NCBI RefSeq assembly: GCF_014174475.1 | Contig: NZ_JACJUD010000004.1 | Coordinates: 372,001-436,000 of the forward strand | Length of the DNA stretch: 64,000 nt | Source of the DNA: Aquipseudomonas ullengensis | GTDB lineage: Bacteria > Pseudomonadota > Gammaproteobacteria > Pseudomonadales > Pseudomonadaceae | Direction: 5' to 3' | The notes under the pieces: model-generated | What the model was told of the DNA's origin: nothing | Seen by the model: the letters and a program-made list of their open reading frames with translations, nothing else | The model's database searches: none | Position numbers and translations under genes: made by a program | In this document: positions 46,240-57,210 of the stretch, one piece after another | Numbering within the stretch: position 1 is the first letter of the stretch | Layout of the letters: each line of letters begins with the position of its first letter

Positions 46240-47109
46240 ATGACCTCTATCGCCTCGTTACTCCGTATCGCCGGTTTTGCGTTGCTGCCGCTGCTCACTG
46301 TCGGCACGGCCCAGGCCGCGGAAAAACTGACCATCGGCCTGATTCCTTCCGAAGACTCCCAGGCCATGATCGAAAGCAGCCAGCAAGTGCTCGACAGCCT
46401 GGAAAAACAGCTGGGCATGCCCGTCGAGCCGTTCGTGGCCACCGACTACAACGGCATCATCGAAGCCCTGCGCGCCGGCAAGCTGGATGTCGCCTACCTC
46501 GGCCCATTCTCCTACGTGCTGGCTGCCTCGGTTGCCGATGTCGAAGCCTTCGCCGTGGCGGAAACCAAGAAGACCGGCCAGAGCGCCTACAAGAGCCTGA
46601 TCCTGGCGCGCAAGGACAGCGGTATCCGCAACCTGGCCGACCTCAAGGGGCGCACCTTCGCCTTCGTCGACCCCAGCTCCACCTCGGGCCACCTGTTCCC
46701 CAAGGCTGGTTTGGAACAGGCCGGCTATGACCCGGAAAAACTGTTCTCGCGGGTGATCTTCTCCGGCTCCCACGACGCCAGCATCCTGGCCGTGGAGAAC
46801 AACAAGGTCGACGCGGCCGCCGTCGCCGATCGCATCCTGAACGGCGCCGTGGCCAAGGGCGTGGTCAAGCAGGACGACTTCCAGGTGGTGTGGACCTCGC
46901 GCTCGATTCCCGAGTCGCCGATGGTCTGGCGCAAAGCCCTGGACCCGCAGCTGAAACAGCAGATCGCCGCCGCACTGGCCTCGATGAAAGACGTGCCGTG
47001 GGGCGACCAGGGCATGCTCAACGGCTTCCAGCCCACCAACGACGCAGCCTATGACGTCGTGCGTGATACCGCCAAGGTCCTCAACCTGGACCTGCGGAGC
47101 ATGAAATGA
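46240..47109 (+). CDS. phnD: Phosphonate ABC transporter, substrate-binding protein
   Basis: 289 residues from the ATG at 46240. Signal peptide [26 protein letters not shown], then the PhnD/PtxB-type binding fold ([52 protein letters not shown]). The STSG loop is the typical anion-oxygen binding site. Its end overlaps phnC by 4 nt. Substrate could be a 2-carbon phosphonate, judging by the downstream enzymes. Confidence 0.93.
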   Translation: MTSIASLLRIAGFALLPLLTVGTAQAAEKLTIGLIPSEDSQAMIESSQQVLDSLEKQLGMPVEPFVATDYNGIIEALRAGKLDVAYLGPFSYVLAASVADVEAFAVAETKKTGQSAYKSLILARKDSGIRNLADLKGRTFAFVDPSSTSGHLFPKAGLEQAGYDPEKLFSRVIFSGSHDASILAVENNKVDAAAVADRILNGAVAKGVVKQDDFQVVWTSRSIPESPMVWRKALDPQLKQQIAAALASMKDVPWGDQGMLNGFQPTNDAAYDVVRDTAKVLNLDLRSMK

Positions 47110-47894
47110 TCAGCGTGCACCACCTGACCAAGCAGTACGGCAGCAATGCCGTGCTGCGAGGTATCGACCTGCAGATCGGTGCAGGCGAGTTCGTGGTGAT
47201 ACTGGGGCAATCCGGCGCGGGCAAATCCACCCTGCTGCGCTGCATGAACCGCCTGGTACAGGCAGATGGCGGTGAGCTGACCATCGCTGGCGTCGATGCC
47301 ATCGGCTGCAGCGATACCCGCGCCCTGCGCCAGCAGGTGGCGATGATCTTCCAGCACCACAACGTAGTGCCGCGCCTGTCGGTGCTGAAGAACGTGCTGA
47401 CCGGGCGCCTGGGCTCGGTGTCGACGCTCGCCTCGGTGCTGCAGCTGTTTCGCCGCGAGGACGTCGACCTGGCCATGCAATGCCTGCAGCGCGTCGAGCT
47501 GGCGCACAAGGCGCAGCAGCGCACCGACTCGCTGTCCGGTGGGCAGATGCAACGCGTGGGCATTGCCCGTGCCCTGGCGCAGCGACCCAAGGTAATCCTG
47601 GCCGACGAGCCGGTGGCCAGCCTGGACCCGAAAACCGCGCGCCTGGTGCTGCAATACCTGCGCGATGCCACGCGCGAACTCGGCATCACCGTGGTGTGCA
47701 ACCTGCACCAGGTGGATTACGCCCGGGAGTTCGGCGACCGCATCGTCGGCCTCGCCCACGGGCGCATGGTCTACGACGGTATTGCCTCGGACATGACCGA
47801 CGCAGACCTGCAGCGCATCTACCCCGGCCAGGAGCCCGAGCCAGCACCCAGTCGCTCAATCGGCCCCATGCGCGTGCACTATGCCAACGAATAG
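47106..47894 (+). CDS. phnC: Phosphonate ABC transporter, ATP-binding protein
   Basis: 262 residues. Walker [13 protein letters not shown]-loop IFQHHNVVP, signature [15 protein letters not shown] and Walker [14 protein letters not shown] are all intact; the H-loop is [11 protein letters not shown], as in PhnC. Energises uptake together with PhnD and PhnE. ATGA overlap with phnD. Confidence 0.94.
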   Translation: MISVHHLTKQYGSNAVLRGIDLQIGAGEFVVILGQSGAGKSTLLRCMNRLVQADGGELTIAGVDAIGCSDTRALRQQVAMIFQHHNVVPRLSVLKNVLTGRLGSVSTLASVLQLFRREDVDLAMQCLQRVELAHKAQQRTDSLSGGQMQRVGIARALAQRPKVILADEPVASLDPKTARLVLQYLRDATRELGITVVCNLHQVDYAREFGDRIVGLAHGRMVYDGIASDMTDADLQRIYPGQEPEPAPSRSIGPMRVHYANE

Positions 47895-47904
47895 GGGTAC
47901 CACC

Positions 47905-48723
47905 ATGCAGGCTCGTAAATACCTTTGGACCGTCGATATGCCACAAGGCCCGCGTGGCTGGCTGGGCAGCGCGGCCCTGGTGCTGGCAGTGGTCCTGGTA
48001 CTGCATTGGAGCGCCGAAGGCGCTCAGTTGAGCATCGCAGAGCTGGCCAACGGCCTGCCGCAGATAGGCGATTTCCTTGGGCGCACCATGCCGCCGGACT
48101 TCAGCATTCTGCCGCGCCTGTGGCAGCCGGCCCTGGAAACCCTGCAGATCGCGATCTGGGGCACCCTGCTCGGCGTGGTGTTGGCGGTGCCGCTGTCCTT
48201 TCTGGCCGCGCGCAACCTTTCGCGCAATCGCGTGCTGTACCACGGCACCCGGCAGTTCCTCAACGTCACCCGCAGCATCAACGAACTGATCCTGGCGCTG
48301 ATTTTTGTCTCGGCTGTGGGCCTGGGACCCTTTCCCGGCGTACTGGCCCTGGCGCTGCACGGGCTGGGCATGCTCGGCAAGTTCTTCGCCGAGAGCATCG
48401 AGGAGATCGATCAGGGCCCGATCGAAGCCCTGCAGGCCACCGGCGCGCGACCGCTGCAGGTCATCGCCTTCGGCGTGTTACCGCAGGTGATCACGGCCTG
48501 GATCGCCGTGGTGCTGTACCGCTTCGAGGTGAATCTGCGCTCGGCAACGGTGCTGGGCATGGTCGGGGCCGGCGGCCTGGGCTTCGAGCTGGTGAGCAGC
48601 CTCAAGCTGTTCAAGTACCCGGAAACCGCCACCTGCATCATCGTCATCACCTGCATGGTGGTGGCTGCCGATGCCATTTCCAGCCGCTTGCGCAACGCCA
48701 TCCAGCGCGGCGCCAGCCACTAG
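47905..48723 (+). CDS. phnE: Phosphonate ABC transporter, permease
   Basis: 272 residues from the ATG at 47905 (AGGGG upstream). About six membrane segments and the EAA-type cytoplasmic loop (EEIDQGPIEALQATGARPLQVIAFGVLPQV). A single permease gene is present, so the channel is probably a homodimer. Confidence 0.93.
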   Translation: MQARKYLWTVDMPQGPRGWLGSAALVLAVVLVLHWSAEGAQLSIAELANGLPQIGDFLGRTMPPDFSILPRLWQPALETLQIAIWGTLLGVVLAVPLSFLAARNLSRNRVLYHGTRQFLNVTRSINELILALIFVSAVGLGPFPGVLALALHGLGMLGKFFAESIEEIDQGPIEALQATGARPLQVIAFGVLPQVITAWIAVVLYRFEVNLRSATVLGMVGAGGLGFELVSSLKLFKYPETATCIIVITCMVVAADAISSRLRNAIQRGASH

Positions 48724-48854
48724 ACCCGTTGCTTTCAGCTCGCCTGGCAGGCCTCGACCTGCCGTGGCGGCTGCTCTCTCACCCAGTTACTTGTCCGGTT
48801 TCGCTCAGGACGGGCCAGCCTCGTCCCGCGCAAAGCCGCAATCCAGGAGTGCGC

Positions 48855-49952
48855 ATGACTTCCCGTTTCCACAACCCGGTCGATACCCGCTTCGGCTGGG
48901 GCAGTATCGAGCTGCTCGCCGACCTGACCGAAGGCCAGAAGGTCGCCCTGGTCATCTTCCCCGAAGCACGTGCGCTGGGCCTGGTCGAGCGCATCCAGAC
49001 CATCCTGGGCGAGCGCCTGGTGTGCGTGATCGAAGACGTGCAACCCAACCCCGACGTCGCCCAGCTGCGGGGTACCTATGAGCGTTTCTGGCGCGAGGCC
49101 GGCGATTGCCACACCGTGGTCGCGGTCGGCGGTGGCAGCGCGATCGACACCGCCAAGGCGCTGATCGTCGGCACCGAAGGCGGCTGCTTCGATGAACTGC
49201 TGGCGTTGCTGGCCAGCGGCGAATCCTTCGTGCCGTCTCGCTGCAAGCGCCTGATTGCCGCGCCGACCACCGCCGGCACCGGCAGCGAGGTCACGCCCTG
49301 GGCAACCCTCTGGGATGCCGATAACCAGAAAAAGTATTCCCTGCATCTGGATTGCACCTGGCCAACGGTCGCGCTGATCGACCCGCAACTGATGATGACG
49401 GTGCCCGCCAGCGTGACCGTTTCCACCGGCCTGGATGCCCTGTCCCACGCCCTGGAGGCGATCTGGAACCACAACGCCAACCCGATCTCCGACACCTTCG
49501 CGGTGGCCGCCATCGAAGACATCCTGGAATGCCTGCCGCAGCTGCATAACGACCTGGCGAACCCGGAACTGCGCTCGCGCATGGCGCTGGCTGCGTTGAA
49601 GGCCGGCATGGCGTTTTCCAACACCAAGACCGCACTGGCCCACTCGATTTCCTACGAGATGACCCTGCGTCATGGCCTGCCCCACGGCATTGCCTGCTCG
49701 TTCACCCTGCCGCTGGTGCTGGGCCTGGCCTGGGGCCGGGACGCCACCCGCGACCGCACGCTGCAACGGATCTTCGGCCCCGAACTGGACGCCGCCCAGG
49801 CGCGCCTGCGGGCATTCCTGCACAGCCTGGCGGTGAAGACCGAATTCGCCGATTACGGGGTCACCACCGACGAGGCGCAGGCCATTCTCGAAGCCGCCAT
49901 CCACGGCGCCCGCGGGCAGAACTTCATCGGCTCGACTGCCGCCCGCGCATAA
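48855..49952 (+). CDS. Phosphonate-associated iron-containing alcohol dehydrogenase
   Basis: 365 residues from the ATG at 48855 (CAGGAG 7 nt upstream). Group III Fe-ADH: NAD-binding VAVGGGSAIDTAKAL, and metal ligands in STGLDALSHALEAIW and HSISYEMTLRHGLPHGIACS. Genes of this kind form a recognised family tied to phosphonate operons and related to phosphonoacetaldehyde reductase. In a catabolic setting the reverse reaction, oxidation of 2-hydroxyethylphosphonate to phosphonoacetaldehyde, would feed PhnX. That direction is my inference. Confidence 0.85.
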   Translation: MTSRFHNPVDTRFGWGSIELLADLTEGQKVALVIFPEARALGLVERIQTILGERLVCVIEDVQPNPDVAQLRGTYERFWREAGDCHTVVAVGGGSAIDTAKALIVGTEGGCFDELLALLASGESFVPSRCKRLIAAPTTAGTGSEVTPWATLWDADNQKKYSLHLDCTWPTVALIDPQLMMTVPASVTVSTGLDALSHALEAIWNHNANPISDTFAVAAIEDILECLPQLHNDLANPELRSRMALAALKAGMAFSNTKTALAHSISYEMTLRHGLPHGIACSFTLPLVLGLAWGRDATRDRTLQRIFGPELDAAQARLRAFLHSLAVKTEFADYGVTTDEAQAILEAAIHGARGQNFIGSTAARA

Positions 49953-50023
49953 ACCGCGCAGGGCCAGCCATGCGCCCCGCACCAGCAACTCTTTCCATCT
50001 GAGCCGTCACAGGAGCTTGACCC

Positions 50024-50851
50024 ATGCACTACCAGCCACCCCGCCAACTCAAGGCCGCCATCCTCGACTGGGCGGGTACTGTCGTCGATTTCGGCTCGTT
50101 CGCCCCGACCCAGATCTTTGTCGAAGCCTTCGCCGAATTCGCTGTGCAGATCACCCTGGCTGAGGCTCGCGGCCCCATGGGCATGGGCAAGTGGGATCAC
50201 ATCCGCACGCTGTGCGACGTGCCCGGCATTGCCGAGCGTTTCGTCGCGGTAATCGGGCATCGACCGACGGATGAAGATGTCACGGCTATCTATCAGCGCT
50301 TCATGCCGCTGCAGATCGAGAAGATCGCCCTGCACTCGCAACTCATCCCCGGCGCGCTTGAGGCCATCGCCAGCCTGCGGGCCCAAGGGATGTTGATCGG
50401 CTCCTGCTCCGGCTACCCGGCGGTGGTGATGGCAAAGGTCGTGGAACTGGCGCGGCAGAACGGCTATGTGGCCGATCATGTGGTCGCCACCGATGAGGTG
50501 CCCAACGGACGCCCCCACCCCGCCCAGTCCTTGGCCAACGTGATTGCCCTGGGCATCGAGGATGTCGCAGCCTGCGTGAAAGTCGATGACACCTGGCCCG
50601 GGATTCTGGAAGGACGCAGCGCAGGCATGTGGACGGTCGCACTGACCTGCTCGGGCAATGCCCTGGGCCTGACCTACGAGCAGTACCAGGCATTGCCCGC
50701 TGCAGATCTGGCTGTGCAGCGCGAGCGAATCACCGATGCCTTCGCAGGCAGCCGCCCTCATTACCTGATCGACACCATCGCCGAACTACCCGCCGTCATC
50801 GACGCCATCAACCAGCGCCTGGCCCGAGGCGAACTGCCCCAGAACTGCTGA
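50024..50851 (+). CDS. phnX: Phosphonoacetaldehyde hydrolase (phosphonatase)
   Basis: HAD-superfamily enzyme that splits phosphonoacetaldehyde into acetaldehyde and phosphate. 275 residues; nucleophile D15 in [11 protein letters not shown], Schiff-base lysine K56 in GMGKWDHI, and the HAD motifs SCSGYP and [11 protein letters not shown]. The usual partner PhnW (2-aminoethylphosphonate transaminase) is not encoded anywhere in the island. Confidence 0.95.
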   Translation: MHYQPPRQLKAAILDWAGTVVDFGSFAPTQIFVEAFAEFAVQITLAEARGPMGMGKWDHIRTLCDVPGIAERFVAVIGHRPTDEDVTAIYQRFMPLQIEKIALHSQLIPGALEAIASLRAQGMLIGSCSGYPAVVMAKVVELARQNGYVADHVVATDEVPNGRPHPAQSLANVIALGIEDVAACVKVDDTWPGILEGRSAGMWTVALTCSGNALGLTYEQYQALPAADLAVQRERITDAFAGSRPHYLIDTIAELPAVIDAINQRLARGELPQNC

Positions 50852-50999
50852 CGAGCGACGGTTTTAGTAGAGGCACAAGCAGAGAGCCTCACACTGGCGG
50901 GGCTCCAGGCTTGGTAAAGCGTTGCGCCCTATGCACGCCGCAGGAGCGCCTAGGGCTTGTGCGTTGGCATCGGCAGGATCACCGATACCCCCTGACCTC

Positions 51000-51299
51000 C
51001 CTCCGAACAAGAACGCAGAGCGCATCCAACAGACGAGTGGCCTGCATCATCAGTGGCGACCCGCCCTAAAGGCACTGGGTATTCGTTACCGACCCCCGTA
51101 CAATGCGCGCCACACTTACGCAACCCTGTGCTTGATGGCTGGCATGAAGCCCGCATTCATCGCCAAGCAGCTCGGCCATTCGATTCAGATCCTGCTGACT
51201 CGGTATGCCTGCTGGCTGTATGGCGCGAGTGACTGGGCAGAGATGGAAAAATCAGCTTTTGCCCCCAAAAGTGCCCCAAGCGTAACCGAACACCTTTGA
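51000..51299 (+). pseudogene. Tyrosine recombinase (phage-type integrase) C-terminal remnant
   Basis: The translated stretch contains the catalytic core of a tyrosine integrase: WRPALKALGIRYRPPYNARHTYATLCLMAG (with the HxxR-like RHTYAT), AKQLGHS and a terminal Y-bearing helix (LLTRYACWL). Only about the last 90 codons remain, without the N-terminal and middle domains; the region upstream (50852-51000) has no readable continuation. It marks a past integration between phnX and ybiT. No tRNA or att direct repeat was seen beside it. Confidence 0.75.
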
Positions 51300-51319
51300 A
51301 ACCCGCGAGATAGAGCCTC

Positions 51320-52906
51320 TTGATTTCCACAGCCAACATCACCATGCAGTTCGGCGCCAAGCCGCTGTTCGAGAACGTTTCCGTCAAGTTCGGCAACGGC
51401 AACCGCTACGGCCTGATCGGGGCCAACGGCTGCGGCAAGTCGACCTTCATGAAAATCCTCGGTGGTGATCTGGAGCCGTCCGGCGGCCAGGTGATGCTCG
51501 AGCCGAACGTACGCCTGGGTAAATTGCGCCAGGATCAGTTCGCCTACGAAGAATTCACCGTGATCGATACCGTGATCATGGGTCACGAAGAGCTGTGGAA
51601 GATCAAAGCCGAGCGCGACCGCATTTATTCGCTGGCAGAAATGAGCGAAGAAGACGGCATGAAGGTCGGCGAGCTCGAAGGTGAGTTCGCCGAGATGGAC
51701 GGCTACACCGCCGAGTCCCGCGCGGGTGAACTGCTGCTCGGTCTGGGTATTCCGCTGGAACAGCACTTCGGTCCGATGAGCGAAGTCTCCCCAGGCTGGA
51801 AACTGCGCGTGCTGCTGGCCCAGGCGCTGTTCTCCGACCCGGAAGTGCTGCTGCTGGACGAACCCACCAACCACCTGGACATCAACACCATCCGTTGGCT
51901 GGAAAACATCCTCACCCAGCGCAACAGCACCATGATCATCATCTCTCACGACCGTCACTTCCTGAACAGCGTGTGCACCCACATGGCTGACCTGGACTAC
52001 GGCGAGCTGCGCCTGTTCCCGGGCAACTACGACGAGTACATGACCGCCGCCACCCAGTCGCGCGAGCAACTGCTGTCGGACAACGCGAAGAAGAAGGCGC
52101 AGATCAGCGAACTGCAGAACTTCGTCAGCCGCTTCTCGGCCAACGCCTCGAAAGCCAAGCAGGCCACCAGCCGTGCCAAGCAGATCGACAAGATCCAGCT
52201 GGCCGAGGTCAAGCCGTCCAGCCGCGTCAGCCCGTTCATCCGCTTCGAGCAGAACAAGAAGCTGCACCGCCAGGCCGTGATGGTCGAGAAAATGGGCAAA
52301 GGCTTCGACGGCAAGACGCTGTTCAAGAACTTCAGCTTCCAGGTCGAAGCCGGCGAGCGCGTGGCGATCATCGGCCCCAACGGCATCGGCAAGACCACCC
52401 TGCTGCGTACCCTGGTCGGCGAGCTGACCCCGGACGCCGGTTCGGTCAAATGGACCGACAGCGCTGAACTGGGCTACTACGCCCAGGACCACGCCCACGA
52501 CTTCGAAGACGACGTGACCCTGTTCGACTGGATGAGCCAGTGGACCCAGGGCGAGCAGGCGGTGCGTGGCACCCTCGGCCGCATGCTGTTTTCCAACGAC
52601 GAGATCCTCAAGTCGGTGAAAGTCATCTCCGGTGGTGAGCAAGGCCGCATGCTGTTCGGCAAGCTGATCGTGCAAAAGCCCAACGTGCTGGTGATGGACG
52701 AGCCGACCAACCACTTGGACATGGAGTCCATCGAGTCGCTCAACCTGGCGCTGGAGAACTACCCGGGCACGCTGATTTTCGTCAGCCACGACCGCGAGTT
52801 CGTCGGCTCCCTGGCCACGCGCATCATCGAGCTGTCGCCGAACGGCATCACCGACTTCAGTGGCACCTACGATGACTACCTGCGCAGCCAAGGCGTAATC
52901 GTCTAA
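51320..52906 (+). CDS. ybiT: ABC-F family ATPase YbiT
   Basis: 528 residues, two ABC domains without membrane segments, as in ribosome-associated ABC-F translation factors. Two Walker A motifs ([18 protein letters not shown]), two signatures and two Walker B motifs ([22 protein letters not shown]), joined by a charged linker (about 245-310). Length and N-terminus ([25 protein letters not shown]) match YbiT of E. coli. The start is a TTG at 51320, just 20 nt after the integrase remnant, so its original promoter may have been displaced. Confidence 0.92.
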   Translation: MISTANITMQFGAKPLFENVSVKFGNGNRYGLIGANGCGKSTFMKILGGDLEPSGGQVMLEPNVRLGKLRQDQFAYEEFTVIDTVIMGHEELWKIKAERDRIYSLAEMSEEDGMKVGELEGEFAEMDGYTAESRAGELLLGLGIPLEQHFGPMSEVSPGWKLRVLLAQALFSDPEVLLLDEPTNHLDINTIRWLENILTQRNSTMIIISHDRHFLNSVCTHMADLDYGELRLFPGNYDEYMTAATQSREQLLSDNAKKKAQISELQNFVSRFSANASKAKQATSRAKQIDKIQLAEVKPSSRVSPFIRFEQNKKLHRQAVMVEKMGKGFDGKTLFKNFSFQVEAGERVAIIGPNGIGKTTLLRTLVGELTPDAGSVKWTDSAELGYYAQDHAHDFEDDVTLFDWMSQWTQGEQAVRGTLGRMLFSNDEILKSVKVISGGEQGRMLFGKLIVQKPNVLVMDEPTNHLDMESIESLNLALENYPGTLIFVSHDREFVGSLATRIIELSPNGITDFSGTYDDYLRSQGVIV

Positions 52907-53052
52907 CCGAGACTGGCCGGCTGCGCGTCGGCCAGCCGGCGTTGCAAGCGGGCTCAGGCTGCTCATTTACAGTGAGTAAACTCCGCGCCTTCGCCTCGCC
53001 CGCTTGCGCCTTGTCTGGCTCTAGCTCGCTCGCCCCTCATGATTGTGAAAAC

Positions 53053-53082
53053 AAAAAAGGCATCCCATGGGATGCCCTTTTT
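53053..53082 (+). terminator. Rho-independent terminator after ybiT
   Basis: GGCATCCC (53059-53066), loop AT, GGGATGCC (53069-53076), flanked by six A on the left and five T on the right. Works mainly for ybiT and partly in reverse. Confidence 0.88.
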
Positions 53083-53145
53083 ATTGGCTGTGTTCCAGTT
53101 ATGTGTTGCCAGGGGAGAAACCTTCCCGTCCGTCCCTGCACCGAT

Positions 53146-53237
53146 CTGGATTCCCGCCTGCGCGGGAATGACGAAGTGGGTGGGAGGACGCTGTGCTACA
53201 CCCCTGCCTCGTCATTCCCGCGCAGGCGGGAATCCAG
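53146..53237. repeat. Perfect 29-bp inverted repeat pair
   Basis: Arms 53146-53174 (starting CTGGATTCCCGCC) and 53209-53237 (ending GGCGGGAATCCAG) are exact reverse complements over 29 bases, separated by 34 bases. Each arm itself contains the short dyad CCCGC-CTG-CGCGGG. Units of this sequence (ATTCCCGC...GCGGGAATGACG) occur widely as REP-like repeats in Proteobacteria. It lies in the convergent gap between ybiT and livF; otherwise this 388-base gap holds only the terminator. Confidence 0.88.
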
Positions 53238-53294
53238 AGGCTTTCGGCAGCACGGAAAGAGACATAGCCTTTCTATTGCGGTTATATCCGGCTC

Positions 53295-54007
<713 letters not shown>

Positions 54008-54011
<4 letters not shown>

Positions 54012-54883
54012 GCCACTTCCTCTTCTTCCGCGCCGAGGTAGGCAGCGATGACTTTGGGGTCGTTCTTGATCGCATCCGGGCCGCCCTGGGCGATCACGTT
54101 CCCGTATTCGAGCACGACGATGTGGTCGGAAATATCCATGACCATGCCCATGTCGTGCTCGATCAGCAGCACGGTGATGGCGTGCTGGTCGCGCAGGCGC
54201 CGGATGATCTGGCTCAGCGCATGGGTTTCCGCCGGATTGAGGCCAGCAGCGGGCTCATCCAGGCAAATCAGTTCCGGCTGGGTGCACATCGCCCGGGCGA
54301 TCTCCAGGCGGCGCTGCTGACCATAGGACAGCTCGCCCGCCAGGCGGTTGGCGCAATCCACCAGGTCGACCACTTCCAGCCAGTAGAAGGCGTGGTCGAG
54401 CAGCTGGTTTTCCTTCTCGCGAAAGCCCTTGGTATTGAGGACCCCGGCCAACAGGCTGCGGTTGGAGAGCATGTGCTGGGCCACCAGCAGGTTCTCCACC
54501 ACCGACATTTCCTTGAACAGGCGGATGTTCTGGAACGTGCGCGCCAGGCCGGCGCGGTTGACCAGGTGAGTACCGCCGAACAGCTTGTACCAGAGCCGCG
54601 AGCCGAACTGCCGTGGCTTGACGAAGTCGTCCGCCTGGAAGAACTCGCCGAGCACCTGGATCACGTTGGTGCTGGAGCCATTGGCGTTGAGCTTGATGCT
54701 GCCGCCGGTGGCCGAATAGAAGCCGGTGAGGCAGTTGAACACCGTGGTCTTGCCCGCGCCGTTGGGCCCGATCAGCGCCGAGATGGAGTGGCGCTTGATG
54801 CTGAAGTTGACGTCGTTGAGCGCCTTGATGCCGCCGAAATGCATCATCAGGTTGTCGACCGAGAGGATCAGCTCATCGCTCAT
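54008..54883 (-). CDS. livG: Branched-chain amino acid ABC transporter, ATPase LivG/BraF
   Basis: 291 residues. Walker A GPNGAGKTTVF, Q-loop region RTFQNIRLFKEMSVVENLLVA, signature LSYGQQRRLEIARAM and Walker B LICLDEPAAGLNP, typical of LivG. Overlaps livM and livF by 4 nt each. Confidence 0.94.
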
Positions 54884-56160
54884 GGCGCCACCCCCTTGCG
54901 TGGGGCAAAGCCGGTACGGCTGATGCGTACCAGGCCGCGCGGGCGCCAGATCATCATCAGCACCATCAGCACGCCGAGCAGCAGCACACGGTATTCACCG
55001 AAGCTGCGCAGCAGCTCGGGCATGACCGTCAGCACAAAGGCCGCAATCACCACACCCACCGTCGACCCCATGCCGCCAAGCACGACGATGGCCAGGATGA
55101 TTGCCGACTCGAAGAAGTTGAACGACGAGGGGTCGATGAAGCCCTGCTTGGTGGCGAAGAACACCCCAGCCAGCCCGGCGATCGCGGCGCCCATCATGAA
55201 CGCCGAGAGCTTCACCAGCACATGGTTGAGACCCATGGCACGGCAGGCGATTTCGTCCTCGCGCAGTGCTTCCCAGGCCCGGCCAATCGGCATGCGGGTC
55301 AGCCGGTGCTTGATGTAGAGCACCGCCATCACCACCAGGAACAGGGTGACGAAGGTGAAGATCAGCTCGGCATTGGGGTTGTAACTGACGCCCAGCCACT
55401 CGTGGATCGGTACTCCGCCCTCCTTCGCCCGCCGCCCGAACTCCAGGCCGAGGAAGGTCGGGCCCGGCACCGGCACGCCGTTTGGGCCGTTGGTGAAGCC
55501 CACCCAGTTGTTCAACACCAGACGAATGATTTCACCGAAGCCCAGGGTGACGATGGCCAGGTAGTCGCCATGCATGCGTAACACCGGGAAGCCGAGAATC
55601 GCTCCCGCGCAGGCCGCCAGCACCACGGCAATCGGCAACATCGACCAGAAGCCCAGGCCCAGGTACTGATACCCCAGCGCCAGGCCATAGGCGCCAATCG
55701 CATAGAAGCCGACGAAACCCAGGTCGAGCAGGCCCGCCAGGCCCACAACGATATTCAGGCCCAGACCAAGCAGCACGTAGATCAGACCGAGGATGACCAC
55801 CGACAACAGGTACTTGTTGGCGAAGAACGGGAACGCGATCGCCAGCAGGATCAGCAGCGGAATCGCGTAGCGCAGCATCGACTTGTGGTCCGAGGGCAGC
55901 ACATGCACGCCGTCCTGGCGCTGCAGCGAACTGGCAAAGGCGCGCCCGCGCGAGGACTGCAGGAACAGGCTGAGCATCAGGCGCCCGGCCATCACCAGGC
56001 CGACCATGATCGCCAGGCGCTTGGGCTCAAGCTGGAAGCTGTAGCCCTGCAGCACCACACCGACGATGGGGCCAAACACGATCAGGGCAATAAAGCCGGC
56101 GAGTACGGCATCGATCAGGCATTTCTTGATATCGAGGGAAGCGGTTTGACCGACAGACAT
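54880..56160 (-). CDS. livM: Branched-chain amino acid ABC transporter, permease LivM/BraE
   Basis: 426 residues from the ATG at 56160 (MSVGQTASLDIKKCLIDAVL). About ten membrane segments and the LivM signature GLNIVVGLAGLLDLGFVGFYAIGAY, with the EAA-like loop GRAWEALREDEIACRAMGLN. Pairs with LivH to form the channel. The stop overlaps the livG start by 4 nt. Confidence 0.93.
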   Translation of the reverse strand: MSVGQTASLDIKKCLIDAVLAGFIALIVFGPIVGVVLQGYSFQLEPKRLAIMVGLVMAGRLMLSLFLQSSRGRAFASSLQRQDGVHVLPSDHKSMLRYAIPLLILLAIAFPFFANKYLLSVVILGLIYVLLGLGLNIVVGLAGLLDLGFVGFYAIGAYGLALGYQYLGLGFWSMLPIAVVLAACAGAILGFPVLRMHGDYLAIVTLGFGEIIRLVLNNWVGFTNGPNGVPVPGPTFLGLEFGRRAKEGGVPIHEWLGVSYNPNAELIFTFVTLFLVVMAVLYIKHRLTRMPIGRAWEALREDEIACRAMGLNHVLVKLSAFMMGAAIAGLAGVFFATKQGFIDPSSFNFFESAIILAIVVLGGMGSTVGVVIAAFVLTVMPELLRSFGEYRVLLLGVLMVLMMIWRPRGLVRISRTGFAPRKGVAP

Positions 56161-56162
56161 CG

Positions 56163-57077
<915 letters not shown>

Positions 57078-57175
57078 GCAGGAAGTCTCGTAGGCGTGGG
57101 ATTGCTTGGACGTTCCGCAACCTCCACCCGTCTCAGGCGGAACACCGCTGCGTCACGTTGAAAGGAAGCGCCGCC

Positions 57176-57195
57176 CCACCCGCATGCACGGGTGG
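57176..57195 (-). other. Hairpin between livK and livH
   Basis: CCACCCG (57176-57182), 6-nt loop, CGGGTGG (57189-57195), within the 133-base gap. No T-run. Such a stem after a binding-protein gene commonly stabilises its mRNA and lets it be made in excess over the permease genes. Confidence 0.5.
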
Positions 57196-57210
57196 AGCGG
57201 GCTGGGGGAA

